Positions 36,323 to 43,945 of a stretch of 64,000 nucleotides of DNA are shown here, one piece after another. Numbering within the stretch: position 1 is the stretch's first letter; each line of letters starts with the position of its first letter. A program made the translations under genes and the position numbers. This DNA is from ZC4RG17 sp036259475. GTDB lineage: Bacteria > Actinomycetota > Acidimicrobiia > Spongiisociales > ZC4RG35. The notes beneath the pieces were generated by a model. That model worked only from the letters and a program-made list of their open reading frames with translations. It did not search any database and was not told where the DNA came from. The stretch lies in assembly GCA_036259475.1 (NCBI GenBank), contig DATABS010000071.1:1-64000 (forward strand), given 5' to 3'.

Positions 36323-37663
36323 TCAGCCTCGTTCCCGCTCCCGGCCGATCAGGGCCTCCAACCGGGCAAACCATTCCGCCCGGGCTTCCTCGGCGCCCTC
36401 CCGGCTCGGACGATAGAGAACCAGGGGGTCCTGGCCTTCGGGCCAGTAGCGCTGGTCGACGATGTGGCCAGGATGGTCGTGGGGATACAGGTAGCCCTCA
36501 CCATGTCCCAGGCTCTCCGCCGCCGAATATCCGGCCGAGCGGAGATGGAGCGGGACCACCGGAGAGGGACCGTCCTGTACTGCCTGGCGGGCGGCTTTCA
36601 TCGTTGTGGTCACCGAATTGGATTTGGGGGCGGTGGCTAGATAGAGGGCGGCGTGGGTCAGGGCGTAGGCGGCTTCCGGCAGGCCGACGTAGGCCAGCGC
36701 CTGGGATGCGGTTACGGCCACGGTGAGGGCGCGACTGTCGGCCAGCCCGACGTCCTCGGAGGCGAAGACCACCATCCGGCGGGCGATGAACTCGGGATCC
36801 TCGCCGCCTTCGAGCATGAGGTGCAGCCAATAGGTAGCGGCGTCCGGGTCGGAGCCCCGGAGGCTCTTGATGAATGCCGAGATGACGTCGTAGTGGACAT
36901 CGCCCGCCTTGTCGTATCGGACGATGCGACGCTGAAGAGCTTCCTCCACGTCTTCCACGGCGATCAGGTCGGACTGGCGGCCCTCGGCCAGTGTGGCTGC
37001 CATCTCGAGGGTATTGAGGGTGAGGCGGGCGTCGCCCCCGCTACGCTCTGCCAGCGCTCGTCGTGCCTCGGCGTCGAGTGCGAGACCCCTGCTTCCCAGC
37101 CCCCGATCGACGTCGGCCATGGCGTGGTCCATCACCGCGGCCAGATCCTCAGCATCGAGGGGTTCGAGCCGGAAGAGCGTCGATCGGGAAATCAGGGGGG
37201 AATTGACCTCGAAGAACGGGTTCTCGGTGGTGGCGCCGATGAGGATGATCGTCCCGTCTTCCACGCCCGGAAGGAGAGCGTCTTGCTGATTCTTCGAGAA
37301 TCGGTGGATCTCGTCGAGGAAGAGCACCGTACGCTGCTCGTCCGTCTCGAGTCGCTGCCGTGCCCGCGCCAGGACCTCCCTGACGTCCTTCACCCCGGCC
37401 GCCGTCGCAGACAGGGTCTCGAAGGCCGCCGCGGTGTGATTGGCCACCACCCGCGCCAGGGTGGTCTTGCCGGTTCCAGGCGGGCCCCACAGGATCATCG
37501 AGACGGGGCGCCCCGATTCCACGACGCGTCGGAAGGCGGCTCCCGGACCCAGTAGATTCTCCTGGCCGACCACCTCGTCCAGGATTCGAGGGCGCATGCG
37601 CGTGGCGAGCGGGGCGAGCTTTTCGAGGCTTTGCTCTGCCCTGGCGGCGAAGAGGTTGTCCAT
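36323..37663 (-). CDS. rarA: Replication-associated recombination protein A (MgsA/WRNIP1 family)
   Basis: A 446-residue AAA+ ATPase acting at stalled replication forks. Walker A GPPGTGKTT (about 60-68), Walker B LFLDEIHRFSKNQQDALLP (about 113) and sensor 1 GATTENP are present, and the C-terminal RarA domain ends with HGEGYLYPHDHPGHIVDQRYWPEG. The ATG at 37663 is preferred; a GTG immediately before it is in frame. Confidence 0.96.
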   Translation of the reverse strand: MDNLFAARAEQSLEKLAPLATRMRPRILDEVVGQENLLGPGAAFRRVVESGRPVSMILWGPPGTGKTTLARVVANHTAAAFETLSATAAGVKDVREVLARARQRLETDEQRTVLFLDEIHRFSKNQQDALLPGVEDGTIILIGATTENPFFEVNSPLISRSTLFRLEPLDAEDLAAVMDHAMADVDRGLGSRGLALDAEARRALAERSGGDARLTLNTLEMAATLAEGRQSDLIAVEDVEEALQRRIVRYDKAGDVHYDVISAFIKSLRGSDPDAATYWLHLMLEGGEDPEFIARRMVVFASEDVGLADSRALTVAVTASQALAYVGLPEAAYALTHAALYLATAPKSNSVTTTMKAARQAVQDGPSPVVPLHLRSAGYSAAESLGHGEGYLYPHDHPGHIVDQRYWPEGQDPLVLYRPSREGAEEARAEWFARLEALIGRERERG

Positions 37664-37688
37664 CACGCCGAAGGGTACCGGTGCCGGA

Positions 37689-38633
37689 TTACCGGGGTGG
37701 TGGGCTGAAATCGCCGCGGCGGGCGCCGGCCCGCTGCGCCAGTGCCACCAGGATCTCTCGAGGCGGATCGATCCAGCCGTGGCCTGTCTGCGGGGCCACG
37801 TGCTTCATCACCTCTACGCCTTCGTCGCGGAGATGGCCGGCGACCGCTTCGGCTCCTTCGGCGGCGGGATCGTCACCGCCGGTCACCAGTGACACCAATG
37901 GCCAGGGTGGATGACCCATTGATTCGATCACTTCGGCGATCTCCCGGGATCGGAGGAGCATCGGGGCTACCGCCAGCACGCCGGTTATCCGACCACCCGA
38001 TTCGAGGCCGATTTGAAGCGCCCGGCGAGCGCCCTGCGAGAAGCCACCGATGGTGAAACGGCGATCGGGAAACAGGCTGTCGGCGAGACGCATGACCTGG
38101 TCACGGGCGACGCCGTGGTCGTCCCAGACGGGACCGTCCGAGGCAATCCTTTGAACCGACTCGGGCAGGACGACCTCCCATCCCTTGCCCATGGCATCTG
38201 CGAGATGAGCGGCGTCGATCTCGAAGATCTGGTTGCGTCCGTGGAGTCCCACGTAGGGCCAGCCGCCGGCGACCCCTTGGAGGTAGACGCCGGCTGCAGC
38301 CGGGGCCCATCTCCGCCGCCGATCCTCCATCACCGTGAGCAGGTGGCGGTAACCGTCGCTGTCCCATAGGGGATCGAGATCCGCCTCTGTTTCCAGTAGG
38401 CGAGGCGCCCACCACGCCCCCGCATCGACCGCCTGACGCAGCGTGTCGATGGCGCCCTCAACCAGCCCCCGCCGTGCCAGCAAGCAGGCTCGCCAATAGG
38501 CAATGCGCTCCCACTGTCCGGCACACTGAGATCCGGCTCGTTCGAGAACGGCCAATGCTCGGTCGTATTCCCCGCGGCCATAGTGGGAGATGACCACCTG
38601 CTCGATCCTTTCGAATCGAGGTGCCGACGTCAC
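37689..38633 (-). CDS. Alpha/beta-hydrolase esterase with N-terminal TPR-like region
   Basis: A 314-residue protein. The C-terminal half (from about residue 110) is a phospholipase/carboxylesterase-type hydrolase with nucleophile GGFSQGAR (Ser about 204), an aspartate in VTGGDDPAAEG and a histidine in TGHGWIDPP. The N-terminal about 100 residues (YDRALAVLERAGSQCAGQWERIAYWRACLLARRG) look like one or two TPR-like helical repeats. The start is GTG at 38633, overlapping the aspS stop (GTGA). A much longer in-frame extension upstream is antisense-like and rejected. Substrate unknown; a small-ester or thioester is likely. Confidence 0.85.
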   Translation of the reverse strand: MTSAPRFERIEQVVISHYGRGEYDRALAVLERAGSQCAGQWERIAYWRACLLARRGLVEGAIDTLRQAVDAGAWWAPRLLETEADLDPLWDSDGYRHLLTVMEDRRRRWAPAAAGVYLQGVAGGWPYVGLHGRNQIFEIDAAHLADAMGKGWEVVLPESVQRIASDGPVWDDHGVARDQVMRLADSLFPDRRFTIGGFSQGARRALQIGLESGGRITGVLAVAPMLLRSREIAEVIESMGHPPWPLVSLVTGGDDPAAEGAEAVAGHLRDEGVEVMKHVAPQTGHGWIDPPREILVALAQRAGARRGDFSPPPR

Positions 38634-40402
38634 TCCCCCGCTCCGCCGTCCGCTTGCTCCCGCGCTTTTTTGATTTCGGGCCGCAACTCGATACCCAGCT
38701 CGGCGAGCTGACTCTCCTCCACCGGCGCCGGGGCGTCGGTCAGAGGATCGACACCGGTCTGGGTCTTGGGGAAGGGCATGACCTCCCGAATCGACGTCTC
38801 CTCCTGGAGGACCATCACCAGCCGGTCGATCCCGAAGGCGAACCCTCCGTGGGGAGGTGTGCCGTAGCGCAGAGCGTCGAGGAACCATCCGAAGCGCCGT
38901 TCGGCGGTTTCGGCGTCGATTCCGAGGATCTCGAAGACCTGGCGCTGCACGGCCGGGTCGTGGATACGGATGGATCCTGAACCGAGTTCGATCCCGTTGA
39001 GCACGACGTCGTACGCCTGGGAGAGGGCGCTCTCCGGCGACGAACGCATCTCGTCGATGGATGTCGGTGCGGTGAAGGGATGGTGGCTGAAGGTCAGTTT
39101 TCCGTCCTCTTCCTCGAACAGCGGGAAGTCGACCACCCACAGGTAGGCGAGGTCGGAGTGGCCCTGGGGCCGGCCGAGGTCGTTGCGCAGACCGCCGAGA
39201 ACAGTGAGAGCGGTCTTCCAGCGGTCCGCGGCGATGAGCAACAAGTCTCCCGATTTGGCGTCCAGTGCCTTGACCAGGCTCGATTCCTCGGTTGCCGTGA
39301 GAAACTTCGCCACTGGTGAGCGAAGCGCTCCGTCCTCCTCCACCTGCAACCACACCAGGCCCTTGGCGCCGAGCTCCTTTGCCCGGTCGATGAGTCCATC
39401 CGCCTCGGCCCGCGAGAGGTGCCTTTGGCCGGCGTTGAGGCCCCGTATCGTTCCACCGGATTGGAGAGAGTTGGCGAATACCCCGAACTCGGTCGATGTG
39501 AACACTTCCGACAGGTCGACGATCTCCATTCCGAAGCGGATGTCCGGCTTGTCGGTGCCGAACCGCTCCATCGCCTCCCTCCATGTGAGCCGCGGGAGCG
39601 GAGTCGGAACGTCGACTCCGCGCAACTCCCGGGTCGCCGCCGCCAACGTCGCCTCGATCGTGGTCTGGACGTCCTCGGCCGTCCAGAAGGAGCCCTCCAG
39701 GTCGAGCTGGGTGAACTCGACCTGGCGGTCGGACCGGAAGTCCTCGTCGCGGTAGCAACGGGCGATCTGAAAGTAACGCTCCACACCGGCGATCATCAGC
39801 AGCTGCTTGAACAGCTGGGGGGACTGCGGCAAGGCGTAGAAGTCGCCCGGTCTGAGACGGGACGGCACCAGCATGTCACGGGCGCCCTCGGGCGTCGAAC
39901 GGATCAGAGTGGGCGTCTCGACCTCGAGGAAGCCCAGATCGTCGAGTGTGCGGCGAATCGCGGCCGTGGCGCGGGATCGAGCCCGGAGGTTGTCCGCCAT
40001 TCGGGGGCGGCGCAGGTCCAGGTAGCGATACTCGAGCCGCAGGCGCTCGTCGATGTCGGTCCGGTCGTCGAGCATGAAGGGAAGCGGATCGGCCGGACTG
40101 AGGACGTCCAACTGGGCGGCTCGAATCTCGATCTCGCCGGTGGCCAGCTCGGGGTTCACCGTCCCCTCCGGTCGGAGTTCGACCGATCCCTCTACCGATA
40201 CCGTGAACTCCATGCGGAGCTCGTCGACGTGGGGCAGTTGGGTGGGATCCACGACCACCTGGACGATTCCTTGTCCGTCTCGGATGTCGAGGAAGGCGAT
40301 TCCGCCGTGGTCGCGTCTCCTAGCTACCCAGCCGGCTACGGTCACGTTGGTTCCTACGGCTCCGGCGTCCAGGTCGCGGGTGAAGTGGGTCCGGTACTGC
40401 AT
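38630..40402 (-). CDS. aspS: Aspartyl-tRNA synthetase, possibly non-discriminating
   Basis: A 590-residue bacterial-type class IIb synthetase: N-terminal OB-fold anticodon domain, catalytic core with FPQSPQLFKQLLM-like motif (ALPQSPQLFKQ), a GAD insertion domain and a motif 3 GFAFGIDRLVM. In the anticodon domain the segment RRRDHGGIAFLDIRDGQG has the His-Gly pair that I recall as linked to non-discriminating AspRS, which also charges tRNA-Asn. If so, the cell needs GatCAB. That detail is inference. It overlaps the esterase gene by four bases. Confidence 0.97.
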   Translation of the reverse strand: MQYRTHFTRDLDAGAVGTNVTVAGWVARRRDHGGIAFLDIRDGQGIVQVVVDPTQLPHVDELRMEFTVSVEGSVELRPEGTVNPELATGEIEIRAAQLDVLSPADPLPFMLDDRTDIDERLRLEYRYLDLRRPRMADNLRARSRATAAIRRTLDDLGFLEVETPTLIRSTPEGARDMLVPSRLRPGDFYALPQSPQLFKQLLMIAGVERYFQIARCYRDEDFRSDRQVEFTQLDLEGSFWTAEDVQTTIEATLAAATRELRGVDVPTPLPRLTWREAMERFGTDKPDIRFGMEIVDLSEVFTSTEFGVFANSLQSGGTIRGLNAGQRHLSRAEADGLIDRAKELGAKGLVWLQVEEDGALRSPVAKFLTATEESSLVKALDAKSGDLLLIAADRWKTALTVLGGLRNDLGRPQGHSDLAYLWVVDFPLFEEEDGKLTFSHHPFTAPTSIDEMRSSPESALSQAYDVVLNGIELGSGSIRIHDPAVQRQVFEILGIDAETAERRFGWFLDALRYGTPPHGGFAFGIDRLVMVLQEETSIREVMPFPKTQTGVDPLTDAPAPVEESQLAELGIELRPEIKKAREQADGGAGE

Positions 40403-40407
40403 TTGGT

Positions 40408-41757
40408 TCAGCCCTCGGTGAGTCGTTGGTTGACATGCTCGGTCAGGTCGTCGGCGGCGATCTCGACCTGGTCTCCCGTCCTGAGGTCCTTCACCGCGAC
40501 CGTCCTCGCGGCTCTTTCCGCTTCACCGGCGATCACGGCAAACCGGACCCCTCTTCGGTCCGCCGCTTTGAGCTGTTTTCCCAACTTCGAAGCGACCATC
40601 TGGGTCTCCGTGGCGATCCCGGCCGAGCGGAGACCGGCTGCCAATGAGAGGCAGTAGGCAAGGTCCGCCTGGTCGAGAAGCGTGACGGAAACCGCGACTA
40701 CTGGAACCGTGTCGGGGAGCAGGCCGGCCTCACGTAGCTGCCAGAAGAGCCTGGTGAAGCCGATGGAGAGGCCGACGCCAGGGAGACGAGTTGCCGTGTA
40801 TTGCCCGGCCAGGTCGTCGTAGCGTCCACCCGAGCAGATGCTGCCCAACTCGGGGTGGTCCTCGAGGTATGTCTCGTAGACGGTGCCGGTGTAGTAGTCG
40901 AGACCTCGCGCTATCGAGAGATCGAGGACGTAGCGATCGGCGGGCACCTGCAGCGCCGACATCGTCCGCACCACCTCGGCCAGTTGAGCGCCGCCCCCGT
41001 CGGCTTCGGCGCCTCCCGGCAGCTCGGAGAGGGCGTCGATGATCGCTTGGGGGCCGCTCACCCGCGTCGACGTCCACTCGAGCAGGCGGGCGGTGGATGA
41101 GGTGGTCAGACCGCCGTCTGTCAGGGTCCGTCCCACCGCTTCGGGGCCTCGCCTGTCTAGCTTGTCGATCTCTCGCAGGATGTCGCTTTGGCGATCGGCG
41201 CCGTCGATTCCCAGCTCTGTGAGGAGGCGACGCATCACTCGCCTGCTGTTGAGCCGGAGTGTCACGTTGCCGACTCCGAGATCACCGAGCAGGGCGATGG
41301 CGGCCGCCGCCACTTCAGCATCGTGGTGGAGGGAGAGTTCGTTCCGATCGATGACATCTATATCGCACTGGTAGAACTCCCGGTAGCGCCCTCGCTGGGG
41401 TCGTTCACCCCGGTAGACGCGCTGGATCTGGGAGCGGCGGAACGGGAAGACCAGGTCCGCTTCGTGCTCGGCGACGTAGCGGGCCAGGGGCACTGTCAGG
41501 TCGAACCGAAGGGCGAGGTCCGGCTCGTCGCCCTGCTCGCGGGCACCGGCCGACTGGACGAAGTACACCTGCCGCTCGGTCTCTCCTCCTGTCTTGGTGA
41601 GAAGAACCTCGGTCCGTTCGAAGACCGGTGTCTCGATCGGTGGGAAGCCGAACCGACGAAAGCCATCGCGGATCTTGCCCAGCATGGCGTCGTGGACCGC
41701 TTGTTCCGTGGGGAGCAGCTCGAGTACGCCGGGTGGGGTCGAAGGTGTGACGGTCAT
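40408..41757 (-). CDS. hisS: Histidyl-tRNA synthetase
   Basis: A 449-residue class II synthetase. LRFDLTVPLARYVAEH, motif 2 RYREFYQCDIDVI, the histidine-binding segment ARGLDYYTGTVYET and GGRYDDLAGQY are diagnostic, and the C-terminal anticodon domain follows (VVAVSVTLLDQADLAY onwards). It lies five bases upstream of aspS; the hisS-aspS pairing is common in bacteria. Confidence 0.97.
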   Translation of the reverse strand: MTVTPSTPPGVLELLPTEQAVHDAMLGKIRDGFRRFGFPPIETPVFERTEVLLTKTGGETERQVYFVQSAGAREQGDEPDLALRFDLTVPLARYVAEHEADLVFPFRRSQIQRVYRGERPQRGRYREFYQCDIDVIDRNELSLHHDAEVAAAAIALLGDLGVGNVTLRLNSRRVMRRLLTELGIDGADRQSDILREIDKLDRRGPEAVGRTLTDGGLTTSSTARLLEWTSTRVSGPQAIIDALSELPGGAEADGGGAQLAEVVRTMSALQVPADRYVLDLSIARGLDYYTGTVYETYLEDHPELGSICSGGRYDDLAGQYTATRLPGVGLSIGFTRLFWQLREAGLLPDTVPVVAVSVTLLDQADLAYCLSLAAGLRSAGIATETQMVASKLGKQLKAADRRGVRFAVIAGEAERAARTVAVKDLRTGDQVEIAADDLTEHVNQRLTEG

Positions 41758-41806
41758 GCGGGGAAGAGGTTAAGGATGGCAGCGCTCAGGGCGGGAAACG
41801 AAGCCG

Positions 41807-42454
41807 TCAGCCCCACAATTGACGGAACGGGTTGGTGCGGCGTTCATGACCGATCGTGGTTTCGGGACCGTGACCGGGAAGCACCCGGGTGTCATCGGGG
41901 AGGGTCATCACCCTCTCTCTCATCGACGTCGCCAGCGAATCGAGATCACCTCCGGGCAGGTCGGTGCGGCCGATGGAACCGGCGAAGAGCTGATCTCCTG
42001 CGAGCAACAGCCCCTCGGATGCGATGCGGAAGCAGCAGTGCCCCGGACTGTGCCCCGGCGTGTGGATGACCTGGAATGACAGGCCTGCCAGCTCGAGGGT
42101 CTGGCCGTGCGTCATGTGCGTCAGGTCGTCGGGTGGGGCGAAGTCCCCGGGTGGGACCATGCCGAACAGGATCCGGAGCTGCGAGGCAGGGTCGAGAGTC
42201 AAGAAGTCGTCGTCGGGGTGGGCATAGGCCGCGGCGCCGGTGGAGGCCACCACCTGGCCTGCTCCCCCGGTGTGGTCGACATGGCCGTGTGTCAGGAGCA
42301 GTGCCACCGCCGCCAGACCGGCCTCCTTCAGCACCTCGATCACTGAATCCGGTTCGGGAGGAGCGTCGACGATCACCGCTTCCCCGCCATCTTCGGAGGC
42401 GATGACGTAGGTGTTGGTCTGAGCCGCCCACAGCGCCCGGGAAAGGATGATCAT
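41807..42454 (-). CDS. MBL-fold metallo-hydrolase (glyoxalase II-like)
   Basis: A 215-residue metallo-beta-lactamase fold enzyme. Metal ligands: THGHVDHTGG (HxHxDH, about 55-60), H in TPGHSPGH (about 133), D in LLAGDQLFAG and H in LPGHGPETT. It is typical of the short hydroxyacylglutathione-hydrolase-like group often found next to hisS/rel in actinobacteria. In a mycothiol organism the substrate would not be glutathione. Exact substrate unknown. The gap to hisS is 49 bases with nothing evident. Confidence 0.9.
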   Translation of the reverse strand: MIILSRALWAAQTNTYVIASEDGGEAVIVDAPPEPDSVIEVLKEAGLAAVALLLTHGHVDHTGGAGQVVASTGAAAYAHPDDDFLTLDPASQLRILFGMVPPGDFAPPDDLTHMTHGQTLELAGLSFQVIHTPGHSPGHCCFRIASEGLLLAGDQLFAGSIGRTDLPGGDLDSLATSMRERVMTLPDDTRVLPGHGPETTIGHERRTNPFRQLWG

Positions 42455-42511
42455 CTGGGGTATCGCGGTCTCATCTTCGTGATACCCAGCCGGGGACGCC
42501 GAGGGGCAGCT

Positions 42512-43945
42512 TCATTTTTCGAGCTCCGCCTTGTACGTGTCGGCCCTGCCACCTCCGGCGGCAGCGAGATCATCGAAGGGCGGGACCTCGACCACCGTGA
42601 CCCGGTTGTCGAGGAAGTCCGAGTAGGCGAGCATCCGCCCGTCGGACGATATGTCGAGGCCCGTCGGCTGGTTTCCGCCGACGATGGCGTCGAGCACTTC
42701 GCCGCTGGCCGTGTCGATGAGGAGGACGGAGCCCCACTGCGGACCCGGGAGGGAGTACGTATCGGGGTTGTTGCGACCACGATTCGACACGGCGAGGAGG
42801 CGACCGTCGGGAGTGAGATCGATCGTGTTGGGCAGCCGATCGGTCGTGGCGAGATGAGAGACGGTGCCGGTTCGAGCGTCGATGACGAAGATGGCGTCCC
42901 GCGCCATGTCCGATGCGTACACCACGTCCCCGGACGGGTCCGCCACGAGGTGTCGCATCGCCCCGCCGGTGTGTTCGAGAACCGTCCCTTCGCCTGTCGC
43001 CAGGTCGATCGCCTCGATGTCCCCGCCGTCGTAGCCGGCGACATACAGCGTGTCGCCCACCGCAGCCAGACCTCTCGGGGTGGCGACGGACGGAATCCGG
43101 CGGACCATCTCTCCTGTCGCCAGGTCGAACTCTGAGATGTCATTGCTGACCCAATTCGACGCCCACAGGCGCGTCTCGTCGACCGATAGGGCCATCACCT
43201 TGGTCCACGATCCTCCCGTCTCCAGGGTCCGGCGGATTTGTCGTGAGGCGACGTCGATCTCGTACACCCGGGCTGTTTCCATCTGGCTCACCCAGGCCGT
43301 CTCCCCGGCGTGGTCGAAAATGATCTCGACCGAACCAGCTTCCGGCAAGTCGATCTCGGCGAGCAGCTCGCCCGTAGTCGGCGAGTGGATCTCCAAGCCG
43401 CTTCCGGCGAGCAGCGTGACCCACAGTTCCGAACCGTCGGGGGTGAAGGCGACTTGCTTGGGGGCGGATCCCGTGACGAAAGCAACCAACCGGTCGACGG
43501 CCTGGTCGGATGGGTCGAGGAAAACCTCCCGCCGGCCTCCTACTTCGGCTCCAATGGTGTGGGACTCCGCTCGGAACCCCTCGGCAGTCACATCGACGGT
43601 CACTACGCCCTCGAGCTCGCCGGTGAAGGTCGCACCGTTGACAGCCTGACTGCCTGTGATGTCGTGTATCTCCATGACGGCATCCGCATCGGACGGATAC
43701 ACCTCGATCTCCAGCTGACGGGATCCCGCGGTGGGTGGGGCGGTGACGACCGACGTCGCCACTGTCGTAGGCGAGAGCTCCGGTGCCGTTCCGGGAGCGG
43801 CGATCGCGACGGGCGCCTCGCCGGCCGAGACCAGCAGCTCACCGACGGCTCCTTGGGTGCCCGACGGATGGGGTTTGAATCCGATGACCACGGTGGTCGC
43901 CAGGAACAGCGAGATGAGGATGGCCTGTCGCAGGCCCGATCTCAT
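42512..43945 (-). CDS. Membrane-anchored YVTN-type beta-propeller with PEGA-like domain
   Basis: A 477-residue exported protein. An N-terminal hydrophobic helix (ILISLFLATTVVIGF, about 9-23) acts as signal anchor, then a low-complexity Ala/Thr/Pro linker. A PEGA-like beta-domain covers about 75-150 (LEIEVYPSDADAVMEIHD, VDVTAEGFRAESHTI). A propeller of about seven blades covers 155-455, with repeats of the type PDGRLLAVSN and LWASNWVSNDISEFDLATGE. No enzyme motif is visible. It overlaps the rel stop by four bases (ATGA), an unusual partner for a stringent-response gene. Function unknown; an extracytoplasmic interaction or sensing role is inferred. Confidence 0.85.
   Translation of the reverse strand: MRSGLRQAILISLFLATTVVIGFKPHPSGTQGAVGELLVSAGEAPVAIAAPGTAPELSPTTVATSVVTAPPTAGSRQLEIEVYPSDADAVMEIHDITGSQAVNGATFTGELEGVVTVDVTAEGFRAESHTIGAEVGGRREVFLDPSDQAVDRLVAFVTGSAPKQVAFTPDGSELWVTLLAGSGLEIHSPTTGELLAEIDLPEAGSVEIIFDHAGETAWVSQMETARVYEIDVASRQIRRTLETGGSWTKVMALSVDETRLWASNWVSNDISEFDLATGEMVRRIPSVATPRGLAAVGDTLYVAGYDGGDIEAIDLATGEGTVLEHTGGAMRHLVADPSGDVVYASDMARDAIFVIDARTGTVSHLATTDRLPNTIDLTPDGRLLAVSNRGRNNPDTYSLPGPQWGSVLLIDTASGEVLDAIVGGNQPTGLDISSDGRMLAYSDFLDNRVTVVEVPPFDDLAAAGGGRADTYKAELEK

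Noticed and set aside
38634..39758. N-terminal extension of the esterase frame
   Set aside because: It lies inside aspS in another frame, is Arg/Gly-rich and has no homology-like features; the GTGA overlap at 38633 gives a natural start.
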